From Antrodiella citrinella (Eukaryota; Basidiomycota; Agaricomycetes; Polyporales; Steccherinaceae): 64,000 nt of DNA. Made by a program: the position numbers and the translations under genes. Below are positions 12,987 through 24,363 of this stretch, one piece after another. The notes under the pieces were generated by a model, which saw only the letters and a list, made by a program, of their open reading frames with translations, was not told where the DNA came from and searched no databases. How positions within the stretch are numbered: the stretch's first letter is position 1; each line of letters begins with the position of its first letter. The stretch covers positions 1 to 64,000 of the forward strand of contig SGPM01000088.1 of assembly GCA_004802725.1 (NCBI GenBank), in the 5' to 3' direction.

Positions 12987-14947
12987 GTAATAATGACGAC
13001 TTGTGTGCCGGTACGCTCTTCTCTGTTTCTTCTGTTGACGTAGACGGTTCATACATGTTCCTTCTGCAGTCCTTTTAGGAATTATGATTAACCTCCATGG
13101 GCTCGTCTCCGAGCCTCTCCGAGCCGTTCCGTATGCGTCAGCTGACTGTCGGCTGCCTCGCTCATTGAGTGAGGACGGACGATGCAGGAACACCACTTTA
13201 TCGATGTGGGCAACCCTGGGTCGCTCTGAGCTAGACGGATATTCGCACCGGGCGTCCGATTTTAATAACAACCGTGGTCCAAGATCTTCCAGGATGCACT
13301 CGGAATCGAAGGATGACTTGCGTCGATTTTGTAAAGGCGTTTGTAACGTCGGGCGAGCGAATACTCGAAGTGGTATAGATCTGACCTCCTGGTGCCACAA
13401 GGCTTCCATCATCTCGTCCGAGGCCGTCTCTATTCATACGCGCGACTAGGCTGCTAGCGGGGTAAATTGAAGAATGCAAGCATACGAAATGATCATCCTC
13501 CAAGTTCTTGCTTTCTTTGCGTCTGGACACCGTTTGGAACACAAACTTCTTTGTCTAGCACGCGACAGGGCAGCGGGCGTCGGTATACAACCTGCAGCCG
13601 TCGCCGTTGCGCTGCCCGTTGGAGTCTCCGGGATATGGGGATATGGAGTCTTATATTTTGAGGGTGCTTTCTGGAAATTGCTTTTGCACACGATCGATTT
13701 ACAGTATTAATATTTGAATCGCAATCGGTCCCTCAGCGCTTGATTCAGTGGTACAACCCAAGGACGGTCGCACGGCCTGTAACGCATGATGTCATTGGTT
13801 GGTCTGCTTTGGAGGTGTGTGGAATTGTGGAATATCATATGTTCAATATTAAATGTTGGTTCAAATGTAAAGGAAGTCGTGCACGACAGGTGGCCCAAGT
13901 TACACCCATACAGAAGATCCCCGAGGTTGGCAAGTCAAAGTGTAATTTACGAGGGTGCCTTCTCCGGTCCCATCTGACACGTGTTGCGAAGTTGCCGTAT
14001 AAGTGGTTGGATGTCAGACAGCAAACAATTTAGAAGGAAGACTCAAGGAACCCTCCAATATATGATGACCACAGCAGGGTTGTCAAGCCCTGCAGAAAAA
14101 AAACCATAAAGTCTCTGGCTCTCTGCGACACCATGTCTTAGACAGCGTTGTTTAGAGCAACGAACCGAATGAAACAAAGTCGTGTGCCACTGCCCGGTTT
14201 GCGAACATATCAACATACGAACAAGTTGAATATGTTCTTTCATTTTCCTGTTTGGGTTTTTCCACTCCCGCGTCTGAACGTCTTCCACCTCCCATTAACA
14301 CTCAAACGTCTCTATTCACCGATTCACCATGGCAGTGGCGTTCGTTAATTACACAGAACCTCAAACCATCGTCGCCCGAAGCACTCAATATACTTGATTC
14401 CGGAGTTCCTATCCTCACAATCGCTGAGGTCACCGGGGCCCTTCCTCTCGCCTTCGGTCTTGCTCAAGCCAGTGATTCGGTAGAGGGCAATTTTCGACAG
14501 CGGTACGTCGATTGCGCTTTGGACGGACGAGAAAATCGCCATGGTAACCTCGTGGAAGAAAAGGGACGACATATGGACACGCGTGTCGTCGCATCCACGC
14601 GTCCACGTTTTCTCCCATGGTGTCTACGACAATGGCATCTCACAATCCTGCTGTCGTTGAACGCTGAACTGTCTGATTTCACTGAATAGGATGACTTTTA
14701 CGTTTGAGACTTCTCTTTTCCCTTTGAGACGTCCAGATCACCTGGCTGCCCAATCTGCCAAAATAAGATACGGACATGAATAGCGCTTCGTTTTAATCGA
14801 CGATCCGCCATCTTTACTTATTGTCTTGAATCTCGAGAAACAACACCGATCCTTCCTGGAACATTGCTAGAGGCTGAGGATCCTTCTTATAATAAAAAAC
14901 CAACGGCCTCTCTACGATCTCGATACTCCTCGTCCCAAACCGTCCCA
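12987..14947. other. Gene-free stretch
   Basis: About 2 kb between the helicase stop and the zinc-finger gene. Short open frames exist on both strands, but none shows family similarity, a credible intron pattern or coding-like composition. The last few hundred bases, with long pyrimidine-rich runs (14200-14330), probably form the promoter and 5' leader of the downstream gene. A short upstream reading frame starting with ATG near 14330 is possible but unsupported. Confidence 0.55.
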
Positions 14948-17777
14948 ATGGCCATCGCAACTCTTTCTCATCATGGAGAATCGTTTTCATACGAGTCCGA
15001 TGTTTTCAATCATCATTCCCCATATTTTCCAGGTCCCGACCGTCATTCGCCACCCACGCTGGCCGCACATATTGTTTGTTCCGATCGACAGGAACTAGTA
15101 GAAGGGCGCAAAGCGGAGGCAGATTTGGGCCTCGACGACGCATCACCTGTGCAGGAGTCGGATTCTTGTAGCTTTGATTCAGAGTGCAATGAATTCGAGA
15201 CGTTTGCGCGTACTCGCTCCCGCGTCCTCAAAGTACGTCTCTCAGGTTTTCCTTTTATCCGCAATTTTTTTCATTGAGTACCCCCGACTCCACAGCTGTG
15301 CAAACCTTGGCTTGGTGCTACGGACGCCTTTGGCGCACAATGTGTAAAATCTTCCACGTTTTACACCCTTTGATCCCGCCCGTACTGAGTCCAAATCCGT
15401 TCTCGCAGGTGAAGAAAGTCTTTGAACCCACTTTGTGGAAAAGAGGCGATTCTCAACCTCCATCCCGCTCATTTGACCCATGGTGGGTCGTCTTCAAGAC
15501 GCATGAGGAGGTATGTACTATCGTCGCCACAGTTGTCCGTGAGTATCGCATGCATGGTCTCGGCGCGGTCAGCGACGGGCCACGGCGATGTTGGTGCAGC
15601 ACATTGCGCCTGCACGTGATTGTGCATCCGCATCTACTATTTATGGCTTCTCCTTTTACGCGTCCCTCAATTGCATGTGAAGCGGTCATGATGATGATGT
15701 CCAGTGGCTTTAGAGGCCCGCCGCACGATTGCTTTTCGGACTTGATACCGATCTCCGATAACGTGTTTATCGTTGATTGTTCCAGGTTATTCCGTTCCAA
15801 TCCACCGCGACCGCGACCCGGCTCCGGTTTTTTTTTTACAATTTGATTTGTCTCGTTTGTTCATCTCTGCTGCAAATCTCTGCAAATCTATATGTAAGGA
15901 TCATTTACGCATCTTTGGCGCTCGCCCTCTTTCATATAGGCATGCACTGCTCTGTGCACGTCCGTTCGAACCCTGATCTTCACTCCCGCTACCGAACGAG
16001 AACTTGAGGCCACCAACAACCTGCACCAGGTCGCTTGGAGTGAATTGGTACGTTCTCGCAATGAATCGCGTCAATTAGTGCTGACATGTCGCATTATAGG
16101 AGACCATGTCCAACGCGGTGTCTGCCGAGTCTATAGGCCGATCGGCTGCCTCATATTGGCAGCAATACAGCAACGACCTGCACTCCGACGCCAGACCTGG
16201 TCCTACGGGCTCAAACGGAAACCCTCAAGAGCACTATAGCATCTCCAGCAACCCTCCGAACCCGAAGTTGAGCTTCAGAGCCGGAGACTGGTGGTAAGTC
16301 CTCTTTTTTGATTTTCTCGGTGCTCCTGTCCCGTTCGCAATTTTTCGATCGAGCGCTGAGCATTAATCCTTAGGTGTCCCATTGCGCACTGCGCTGCCCA
16401 CAATTTTGGGTGAGTGTAAACTCCTTCCGGTCCTGGGGGTTTGTCGCCGTCCCGCGTGTTGCGGGAAGCACATACCGACTCTGGATCGGCCTCTAGAGCT
16501 TTCACTCACGAGTGGGTTTATAGACGCAATGTAGGTTGTATAAAGTGTGGTACGCCCAGAGCAGGCAACGGCGCACTTCCAGGAAGTGGCCCCGAACACC
16601 TCCGGATGTCCCCGCCTCCACAAATATCCCCTCGCTTCATCAATCAACTCAACGCTTGGGACGAGGCCGGCCACATGCTCGAGACGCGTATCTCCCCACC
16701 CCTAGCCTTGCATACTCATCTTGCCAACCGCCCCAACCATGGGTCGTCTTCCCCGCAATCGATCAATATTGGATCCAAGCCGCCGGTCCCTCAGTATCCC
16801 ATCCTTACGCCGTCTGGAGCTGCGTTGAGTGCAGGAGGTCGGGTCCGTAACGTCTCGACGGATCCTCTCAATCCTTGTATCATGTATTGGCCGGACAACG
16901 AGCCTGGTCCGGAGCAGGGACAAATCCGTCCGTTCGGCTCCGCCGTGCTTCAGGTGAGCTCCACACCTTCTATCCGTTGTCGACCTTCATCTGACGGTTC
17001 TCCGTCTTCCAGTTTCCCCCGATTATTAATACCGGCAACAAGGGTGCCGCGGAAAAACAGCCTGGAGACTGGGTCTGCCAGAAGTGCAAGTACTTGAACT
17101 GGAGGAGAAGGAAAGTTTGTCAAACTTGCTTCCCATGTATGTCTTGTTCAATTTCTTTATATGATCGCGACGACTAACAGTATCTTTCAGACGCCGAAGG
17201 AAATGGAGACTCTATCTCTACTGCTGTGCAGGCAGAGCGCATCGCCTTGTTAGCCGGTGTCTTGAACAAGGCCGATCCTTTCCCTCAGCGTCAGCTTCCA
17301 CTTCCGCCTAACGGTTACGCGCGTGATCACATCCAATTCTACCCAGGGCAGGAGTCTACTCTTCGCGTTGTCCCTCGCCAGGAGGTGCCGACAAACCTCC
17401 AGTCTATCTACCAGACTCCCGAGAGCAGCGGGCACTACTCTCCTCCCGCCCGTATGGAACACCCCTCGCATTCGTACACCCAACAGCGCAACTTCCTCCC
17501 CGCGTTCCTCCAGGACATCGTCCACCCTCCCGCTCTTTCGCCCGCCGGCTCTGCCTCCTCCAGCGATACCGGGTTGGAAGACAGCTTCGCCGCCTTCGAC
17601 GTCTCTGAAGGCCACGCGGCTCCTCGCATGCGAGCTCAACCTTACTCCGCCAATTCCTCGACCTCGGTCTCGAGCGCCAGCATCGCAAGCATCTGGAAGC
17701 TCGAAGGCGAGGAGCGGAAAAACTTTGGGCTCGGGAACGTTTCGCCAGTTGAAAAGGCATTCACCCCGTTCGCTTGA
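14948..17777 (+). CDS. RNA-binding-type protein with two RanBP2 zinc fingers
   Basis: The 3' half is secure: exons about 16102-16293, 16374-16409, 16524-16953, 17013-17136, 17191-17777. Finger 1 (DWWCPIAHC...CIKCGTPR, C-x4-C-x10-C-x2-C) is split over three exons. Finger 2 (GDWVCQKCKYLNW...VCQTC, C-x2-C-x10-C-x2-C) ends just before the last exon. The tail is Ser/Pro-rich and ends IWKLEGEERKNFGLG. Upstream exons are modelled with less certainty: 14948-15232 (acidic, ends RTRSRVLK), then 15295 onward, with WWVVFKTHEE resembling an RRM strand. RRM plus two RanBP2 fingers would match the yeast Nrp1-like architecture; RanBP2 fingers of this type bind single-stranded RNA. The region 15512-15950 is unresolved, and the start could be 14864. 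Confidence 0.75.
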
Positions 17778-18445
17778 TTGCGACACGGGTTTCTTGTACA
17801 CGGTACGTCCCGCTTGTATCCTCGTCGTCCCCCAGCCCCGCTGACACGCTTCGTTTTCAGGTTTGGAACGGCAACCTGTATCGATATATTACTATAGTAT
17901 CTTACTGTCGACTCTTGGTGTTTATCGTGGAAGTGGAAAGGCAAAGGACAATGTATCTCTCGGAAAGATCTTGATGACTGTATTGGCAGATGCTTCAAGC
18001 TAATGTCTTTCTCCTTCACTCTTAGGCTATTACGCGTCCATCTTTTGGATAAGTACTCGCTGCTTATTGTATTGGGAGTAGGATGGATGTATGCTTTACT
18101 GTAGGGGCATCGGCGGTCGTGACTGTTTTGTTTGTAAAAATTAATTGGAATCCGACTCTTGTATACGCTCCTGCGTACTGTGAGTCTCTGACTGTTGCGA
18201 AGGACCGTTGTTTTTGCAAACAGTAATCTTCTCCCACGATACACGTGCACTGCGACTCGGCAATAGCCGGACGTGGTAGTGCAGTGCGGCGCCGCTGCCA
18301 TTTTGGTTGTCGACTGTCCATTGCTCTCATAAAGGTCTTGACGACCATCGTCTGTCTCTTCATTCCTTCCCTTCACGTTCTTTCTGGCCACTGGTAGGCC
18401 CTTTCTTCTGCGGCTCATCGTTCACTTCGCTTTCAAGTCATCACC
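17778..18445. other. Intergenic / 3' and 5' UTR
   Basis: The stretch between the zinc-finger gene stop and the start of the small secreted protein gene. A long open frame on the minus strand here (to 18418) is antisense and shows no family similarity. The last 100 bp before 18446 are pyrimidine-rich, consistent with a fungal promoter and leader. Confidence 0.55.
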
Positions 18446-19187
18446 ATGCAATTTTTCGCCCTTGTTGCTTTCCTTGCAGTGTTCGCTAGCCGAGGTAAGC
18501 TCGATATCTCGGTAGTCTCGCAGATACATTCGCTGAACTATGGCTTGACCGGTTTTTAGTGCTTGCTTTGAACATCACCCTACCCCCCATGGGTGTAATC
18601 TCTGCGACACAGTTCCTTGATGTCCAGGACTCGGAGATCACCAACACCGTACGACCCTTCCACGACCATTCGTTCCATCGGCCTCGTACTGATTCACCTG
18701 TATCTTCTAGTGCCAAACTGCATGCGCCCCCGCTACAAGTGCCATCAACGTTCGTCTTACCTGACCTCTGTAACGAAACATCCTGAGACCCCATCTTTAC
18801 CAGGCTTGCACAAATGACAACTGTCTCTGCGCCACGGCTACCATGACAGCGATCACAGCTTGCCAGCAATGCATGTTTGCCGATTTGATCCATCGGTTCG
18901 CAGTTTCCTCCGACCCCAGAGTAGGCTCAGCCTCTGCGTTGACCGGTGAGCACAGTATTCGCCTACATACGATGATGGGAGTCTAAACGTTGCACATCAT
19001 ATCAGCATACGTCACTGCATGCAATGGCTCGGGTATCGTTGTTCCTACCAGCGAGGCTACGCTCGTTGTTCCCTCGGACTGGAATGGTCCGTTCGGCCAG
19101 GGTCTCAATATCGCGGGCACGGTCGTCGTGGTTGGCGCTGGAGCCATTCTCGGAGTTGGCAGCCTTCTCGTCATCAACTCGATGTAG
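18446..19187 (+). CDS. Small secreted cysteine protein with hydrophobic tail
   Basis: Exons 18446-18494, 18560-18648, 18804-18945 and 19006-19187 give 462 nt (153 residues) in consistent phase. The product begins with a signal peptide (MQFFALVAFLAVFASRVLA). A central Cys cluster follows (CTNDNCLC, then CQQC about 13 residues on, and one more Cys near ACNGSG). After NGPFGQGLN there is a long Val/Gly/Ala/Leu-rich hydrophobic segment ending at INSM. That layout fits a cell-wall or membrane-attached protein, possibly GPI-anchored, though a simple transmembrane tail is also possible. Basidiomycete genomes hold many such short Cys-rich proteins; I do not recognise a named family. Intron 2 (18649-18803, 155 nt) is long for this window and could hide a small exon. 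Confidence 0.7.
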
Positions 19188-19714
19188 GTTTTACATGGTG
19201 CTATGAAGCTGGTGACTGGAAGATGTGTTTGGTGTATTTTGCAAGTGCAGTCTGGGACTGACCTTTGAGCAATTCCAAGTCAGCAGATTTTGAACGGGAA
19301 CTTGAAGAGTGGCGTGTGACTATCTAAGTCGATCGATCGTTGAAGACTTGGTGCGTGGTTCGAGTTGAACTACCTGTTCTTGAACGTTTGAACTCGCCAG
19401 AGCACTTCAAGATGTTCTTGAACCGTCTGTTCTTTCTACCCCATCTATCTACTCATCACTGCATTTTGATTGCGCGGGAAATGTATACTGTTATCGGCTA
19501 CTCTAACGTCACCTGCTGATAAGAGCTCGGCCATGAAATTTCTCACCAGTTTCCTTGTGCGGCTGCAGCTACATGGTGATGTCCAGAACATGCAATGCAA
19601 CACCTTATCTATACAGACTCTAGGCGCCACAAGAAGCACAAAACCGTGTGTGGTCATGATAGCCCGAAGTCTGCTACCTTTTCGCTCCACATCACCTCTT
19701 CTTCAGTAACGACC
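19188..19714. other. Intergenic, permease promoter region
   Basis: I see no gene in this 527 bp. It contains the 3' end of the secreted-protein gene and the 5' region of the permease. Several short direct similarities (ttgaacg, cttgaa) occur around 19290-19420 but do not make a clear repeat. Confidence 0.55.
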
Positions 19715-22084
19715 ATGAGTGTAGCGAAGAACTCGAACGTGAAGAAAACCGACATCGCAAAGGCCGACGAGGAGCTCTTGGCTACCTTGGGCTACAAGCA
19801 AGAGTTTCAACGAGCATTCTCAGGAGTGGAGGCGAGTTACATTTCAGTCGCAGATCACACGAGTCGCTGATGACGACCCTTGGCAGACTTTTGGTATCGC
19901 GTTCAGCATCATCGGTCTTCTCCCTTCTATAGCGTGAGCTTTCAATGACCTCTTACTTGATGAGAGAACTCATGTCCGTGCAGATCCGTTCTCTTCTACC
20001 CGCTCTCTAATGGAGGCGCGTCAGCCATGGTGTGGGGGGTGAGACCGTCTTCTCTTAAGTTGCGGATCCACTGACTAATCTATCTTCTCATAGTGGGCCG
20101 TTGGTAGCTTCTTCATCTTGCTGGTTGGCATCGCCATGGCGGAACTAGCATCTGCCGCTCCAACTTCTGGTGGAGTGCGTCTTTCCTACTCCGATCGGAG
20201 TCCTGGTGCTGGGACTGAATCAATCTGATGTTTTCCTAGCTGTACTTCTGGACACATTCTTTGTCCTCTCCGAGGTGGCGGAACCTACTCGCTTGGATCG
20301 TCGGATGTACGTTTATTTTCCCTGAGGTCGCGGTTAGCGAAGTGAAATTTAACCTTGCATTGCATCCAGACACCAACACGGTTGGCTCTATTGCGTCTAT
20401 CGCATCTATCGATTGGGGATGTGCAGTTCAGGTCATGGCAGCAGCCACGATCGGGTCTGGGCAAACATTTGTACCGACGAGTGCCCAAACATTGTAAGCA
20501 CATGAACCACCCTTCCCGACCGCCCGACCGACGCTTCAAATAGTGGAGTATATTGTGCCGTCGTGCTGTCACATGCTGTGATATGCTGCCTTGGGACTGC
20601 AGTTCTAGCCCGTTTGCAAACGGTATACATCGTTCTGAATGTCCTGTGAGTATGTGCTACACCCATGCTATTCCGAGACTTGACGCTTTTTTCGGTGTTC
20701 ACAGTCTGTGTCTGGCTGTGATCATAGCGTTGCCCGCTGCGACGCCTTCCGAGTTCAAAAACACCGCCTCGTATGCTCTTGGCGACTTCACGAACTGTAA
20801 GTGTATGCGTTGCTGCGCTATCGAATATTCATTGAAAGACATACACAGTCAGCGGCTGGCCAAGCGGCTACGCCTTCATTCTCAGTCTCCTTGCGCCACT
20901 ATGGACAATCTGTGAGTCTTTGCGACTCCTCCTTTCCTTCTGATGCTCAACCCTTCCGATACAGGCTCATTCGACTCCAGTGTACATATCAGTGAAGAAG
21001 CCAGCAACGCAGCAGTCGTTGTCCCGTGGGCTATCGTCTACGCCATTGGAATCGCTGGAGTGCTTGGATGGGGTAAGTCTCTTCTCTCATAGAGACCACG
21101 ACTGTCGCTCATGCGTATACAAGCCATCAACGTGTCGTTGGCCTTCTGTATGGGTACCGATATCGAGGGGCTGATGGGCAGTAATCAGCCTATGGCCCAG
21201 ATCTTCTTCAATAGCTTCGGGCAAAAAGGAACACTGGCGATTTGGGTAAGTGATTAGTACTTAAGAGTCGTTGCGCAATGCTAATCTATATTACGATAGG
21301 CTGTTGTTGTAATTGTACAGTATGTTTGATCCTTTCTCCTATCTCGACGATAGCTCACGACGTTCGTGGCCCAAAGATACATGATGGGGTCTAGTATGGT
21401 ACGTCACTCGCGCTCATCTGTCATTTCGCGTTTTCTTATCTGGTCACAGGTCCTCGCAGCGTCCAGACAGACATTTGCATTCTCCAGAGACGGTGCTCTC
21501 CCTTTCTCCAACTGGCTGTACCGGATGAACAGTTTTACCAAAACACCTGTGAACACAGTGAGTTGCTTCGCATCCCTCACCTTACCTTATCCCTTCCTCA
21601 AACTGAAACCCGTCAGGTATGGTTCGTCTGCGTCTGGGCTGTCATCCTTGGTCTCCTCTCCTTCGCCGGGGAGTCCGCCATCAACGCCATCTTCTCTCTC
21701 AGTATCACCGCCCTCTACGTCGCCTACTCCATCCCGATCGCCGCCCGCTTCCTCGGAAACAACTCGTTCGAGCCCGGTCCGTTCAGCTGTGGGCGATGGA
21801 GCGCGCCAATTGGCGCGATGGCGGTCCTGTGGATGACATTCATGGGCATCGTGTTCTTGTTCCCGACGTCGCCCCAAACAGACACGACGGATATGAACTA
21901 CACGGTCGTCGTTGAAGGGGGCGTGATGGTCCTGTCTCTTGTTTACTATTACTTCCCTAAGTATGGTGGGATACATTGGTTCACGGGACCTGTGCCTACC
22001 ATTACGAAGGAGGAAGGGACAGAGCGGGATGGCAGTATGGATTCGAGTTCGTTGAAGAAGGGAGATGCTGCTGTTGAAGTATGA
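19715..22084 (+). CDS. Amino-acid/GABA-type permease (APC superfamily)
   Basis: This is a fungal Uga4-like transporter that imports amino acids, GABA or choline across a membrane. The model has 15 exons: 19715-19831, 19887-19933, 19984-20038, 20094-20174, 20240-20306, 20370-20493, 20544-20645, 20705-20796, 20849-20911, 20965-21072, 21124-21245, 21300-21319, 21377-21398, 21450-21557, 21617-22084. They sum to exactly 1,596 nt (531 residues), the family size. Landmarks are LGYKQEFQRAF, FGIAFSIIGLLPSIASV, ELASAAPTSGGLYFW, YMMGSSMVLAASRQTFAFSRDGALP and a 12-helix pattern. Intron 1 appears to use a GC donor (gag|gcgagt). Two adjacent exons are only 20 and 22 nt. Substrate cannot be assigned from sequence alone. 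Confidence 0.92.
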
Positions 22085-22485
22085 GGCAGTAGTCGCATAT
22101 CTGTACATCCTGGAAATATACTCATGTGTCTATTTGTATCAAGTATCGTGTCGCCAGGCGTTTCATTAGCTAGTGTTCCAGCTCGCGAACGAAGTTGGAC
22201 CACAACATGTTACGCCTTTCAAGTTGTACTCTCAAGCGATGCAAGTACGGACCGGATACCGTACCGAACTTGCCGGAGACTCAGACTGCGTCGTGTTGAG
22301 CTCTGTCTCTCTTCGCCACCACCCTCGACTTCAAGGACCTCTTCCTTTGTCCACCTCAGGCCTCAGCGATGAAAAATCACTCGTCTTCTCGAGGGATACC
22401 ATCACCTAGTAGCTTCTCTCAACAAGCCTTCGTCAAACATATTGCCAGCAGTGATGTCAACGCATTGAGGCTAGTATGACTCCGA
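22085..22485. other. Permease 3' flank up to the retroelement
   Basis: About 400 bp with no gene. It presumably holds the 3' UTR of the permease. The block of Ns beginning at 22487 marks the approximate left edge of the retroelement. Confidence 0.5.
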
Positions 22486-22824
22486 CNNNGNNGACGCGTN
22501 TCNTGAGANNNACTNNTCTAGGTGCGTTGTCGGTAGTCGAACGAGCACGCATATGGATGAGAGCAAATGTATGAGGTGAGTGTGTATGTATATGTGAACA
22601 TGAATGGGAGACGGTGGGCGATAGCCCGCGTAGCGGGCCATCAACGCCGAGCGACCGAATCCGAAAAACCCAGGGAAGACAGAAAGGACGAGCGATACCC
22701 GTAGGCTAGGAGTCCATACGACGCATCAGTACTGCTGGATTCCCGTGTAGTAGGAGGATGGGCACATACTCAATGAATGAAAAGTGGACTTGATCTTGTG
22801 GGTCACGCTATTTCATGGCGGTTG

Positions 22825-24363
22825 TCACCGTCTCACTGGAGGCATGGCAATGTGCAGAAACTCGTGAAAAGCCTGTCGATCAGAGTCTTGGAGGTATGGT
22901 GCAAGTACCTGAGCATGTTTGCGAAGGTAAAGCTTGAACGCATCGCTTGCCCAGCGACCCATGTACTTGACCGTTTCGAATGGAACACCTCGTAAGAGGT
23001 ATTCAAGCGTGCCTCCGATCCGGAAGGAGTGACCTGTGAAAGTGTCTTGTTGGATGACGTGTCCAAGACCTTTGAGACGATTGAGGAAGACGTTGCGAGA
23101 CAGAGGAACGCGGGAATGCTTGAACGTGTGTGTAAAAAGGTGTTCGGCGGCGTTACCGCTGGCAATAGATGGGTTGTTGAGTTCGAAATGGTGTTGGAGT
23201 GCGGCAACGGGGTNGGTACGATCNAAATGTACTGCGAAACAGATACTTTCTCCNTNGAGGGCGGCTTTGGTGCGNGGAACAAAGATGGTGGTGACTTCCA
23301 GACCATTGCGATCAAACTGCGTGGAAACATTGGTCCGTTTCACCTGCGTGGCGGCGTCNAACGACNTGAGTGTCTTGGTCGTCAACTCTCCAAGACGTGC
23401 TACGCCATAGAATAGGCACGTNGCACATGCCCANATGGCAGCGTCTCGACCATCTTGGAGATTCAACTTCTCTCGGATAGTGAGGAGGGCNGCNATAGTG
23501 ACCGGTTGACNAAGTGGTCGCTTTGACGAGGCNGGGGCAATTGAGGTACCGCCTTTGATNATTGCGTCCATGGCGAGCTGATTCAAGTCCCAGGAGAGTC
23601 GATGCAGGATATGCCATGCGCGTACCCCAGAAACATAGTTGCGGATCGCCGACCCTGAGTANATGCCCGCTAAAGTGGAGACGAAAGAGAGCATTAGGTC
23701 GGTATTTGCTGGTGTACGTGATTCCTCCGAGATTTGGTACTTGTCACAGAAGACGTGGAAAGCCAGNAGTCCNGCACCNTAAGTTTCGNGTGTGCTGTCC
23801 GCCCATGCGTGNGCCATAANCGATTTGACCCGTATAAGGTCTNTCTCNGTCAGGTTTGACTCNGGAAACAACACNGGGTGCCATTTCAGTAGCCGCTCTC
23901 TTGCTAGACAGTGAGGACGAAGGGCTGAAGGGAGCGGTGTTGANTTCGCCGGATAACGTCTGGGTATCGCNNTGAGGACTGGGGTTGGGGCTATGAAATC
24001 GGCGNGGGTCTGAGAAGATGGAAGACCCATGGCAGGAGCCGGACCGTGACTCGCTGGACGGCTCGNAGACTCGGACGCGAGTTGAAACATGCTAAATGGA
24101 TCTGGANNATGAGCCGGCAAGGAGCTCTGCGTGAGAGTACTCGAGGACGATGTCTTGGAGTTCTGTGGGGATAGGAATTGGTGGAAGAAGGAGGGAGATG
24201 TGTGGGAAGACGCCACGCGAGGGGTCGTCTGCTGGATTATCGGCGCTTGCAACATACCTGGTGTAAACTGTGGACTGGGTGCGGCTGAGGAGTTGATGGA
24301 GCCGACGAAAGATGAGATTGACTTCGGGGTTGTTGCTGCGTTTGTTCCACCAGCCTTCAACAA
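22825..24363 (-). CDS. Tyrosine recombinase of the DIRS-like element
   Basis: A 512-residue frame with a Ser/Pro-rich N-terminus (about 130 residues), a SAM-like DNA-binding region (about 150-290, including NTDLMLSFVSTLAG and RNYVSGVRAWH) and a C-terminal catalytic domain. All catalytic positions of a tyrosine recombinase are visible: Arg at about 323 in VARLGEL, His445 and Arg448 in GHSFRIGG, Trp471 in MGRW (in the His/Trp position) and the nucleophile Tyr479 in FKLYLRKH. The enzyme would insert the circular DNA intermediate into the genome. The frame overlaps the reverse-transcriptase frame by about 270 bp in another phase, which is usual in this order. About 20 residues are ambiguous because of Ns. 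No internal stop is seen. Confidence 0.85.
   Translation of the reverse strand: MLKAGGTNAATTPKSISSFVGSINSSAAPSPQFTPGMLQAPIIQQTTPRVASSHTSPSFFHQFLSPQNSKTSSSSTLTQSSLPAHXPDPFSMFQLASESXSRPASHGPAPAMGLPSSQTXADFIAPTPVLXAIPRRYPAXSTPLPSALRPHCLARERLLKWHXVLFXESNLXEXDLIRVKSXMXHAWADSTXETXGXGXLAFHVFCDKYQISEESRTPANTDLMLSFVSTLAGXYSGSAIRNYVSGVRAWHILHRLSWDLNQLAMDAXIKGGTSIAXASSKRPLXQPVTXXALLTIREKLNLQDGRDAAXWACXTCLFYGVARLGELTTKTLXSXDAATQVKRTNVSTQFDRNGLEVTTIFVXRTKAALXGESICFAVHXDRTXPVAALQHHFELNNPSIASGNAAEHLFTHTFKHSRVPLSRNVFLNRLKGLGHVIQQDTFTGHSFRIGGTLEYLLRGVPFETVKYMGRWASDAFKLYLRKHAQVLAPYLQDSDRQAFHEFLHIAMPPVRR

Noticed and set aside
17642..18418. 258-codon open frame on the minus strand
   Set aside because: It runs antisense through the last exon of the zinc-finger gene and its 3' flank, has no family similarity, and is explained by the biased composition of that exon.
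21587..22108. 173-codon minus-strand frame
   Set aside because: Exact antisense of the last permease exon, whose translation is clearly the real one.
22621..22640. gcccgcgtagcgggc hairpin as a terminator
   Set aside because: A short palindrome within the retroelement 3' region, not followed by a T run; not a supported terminator in a eukaryote.
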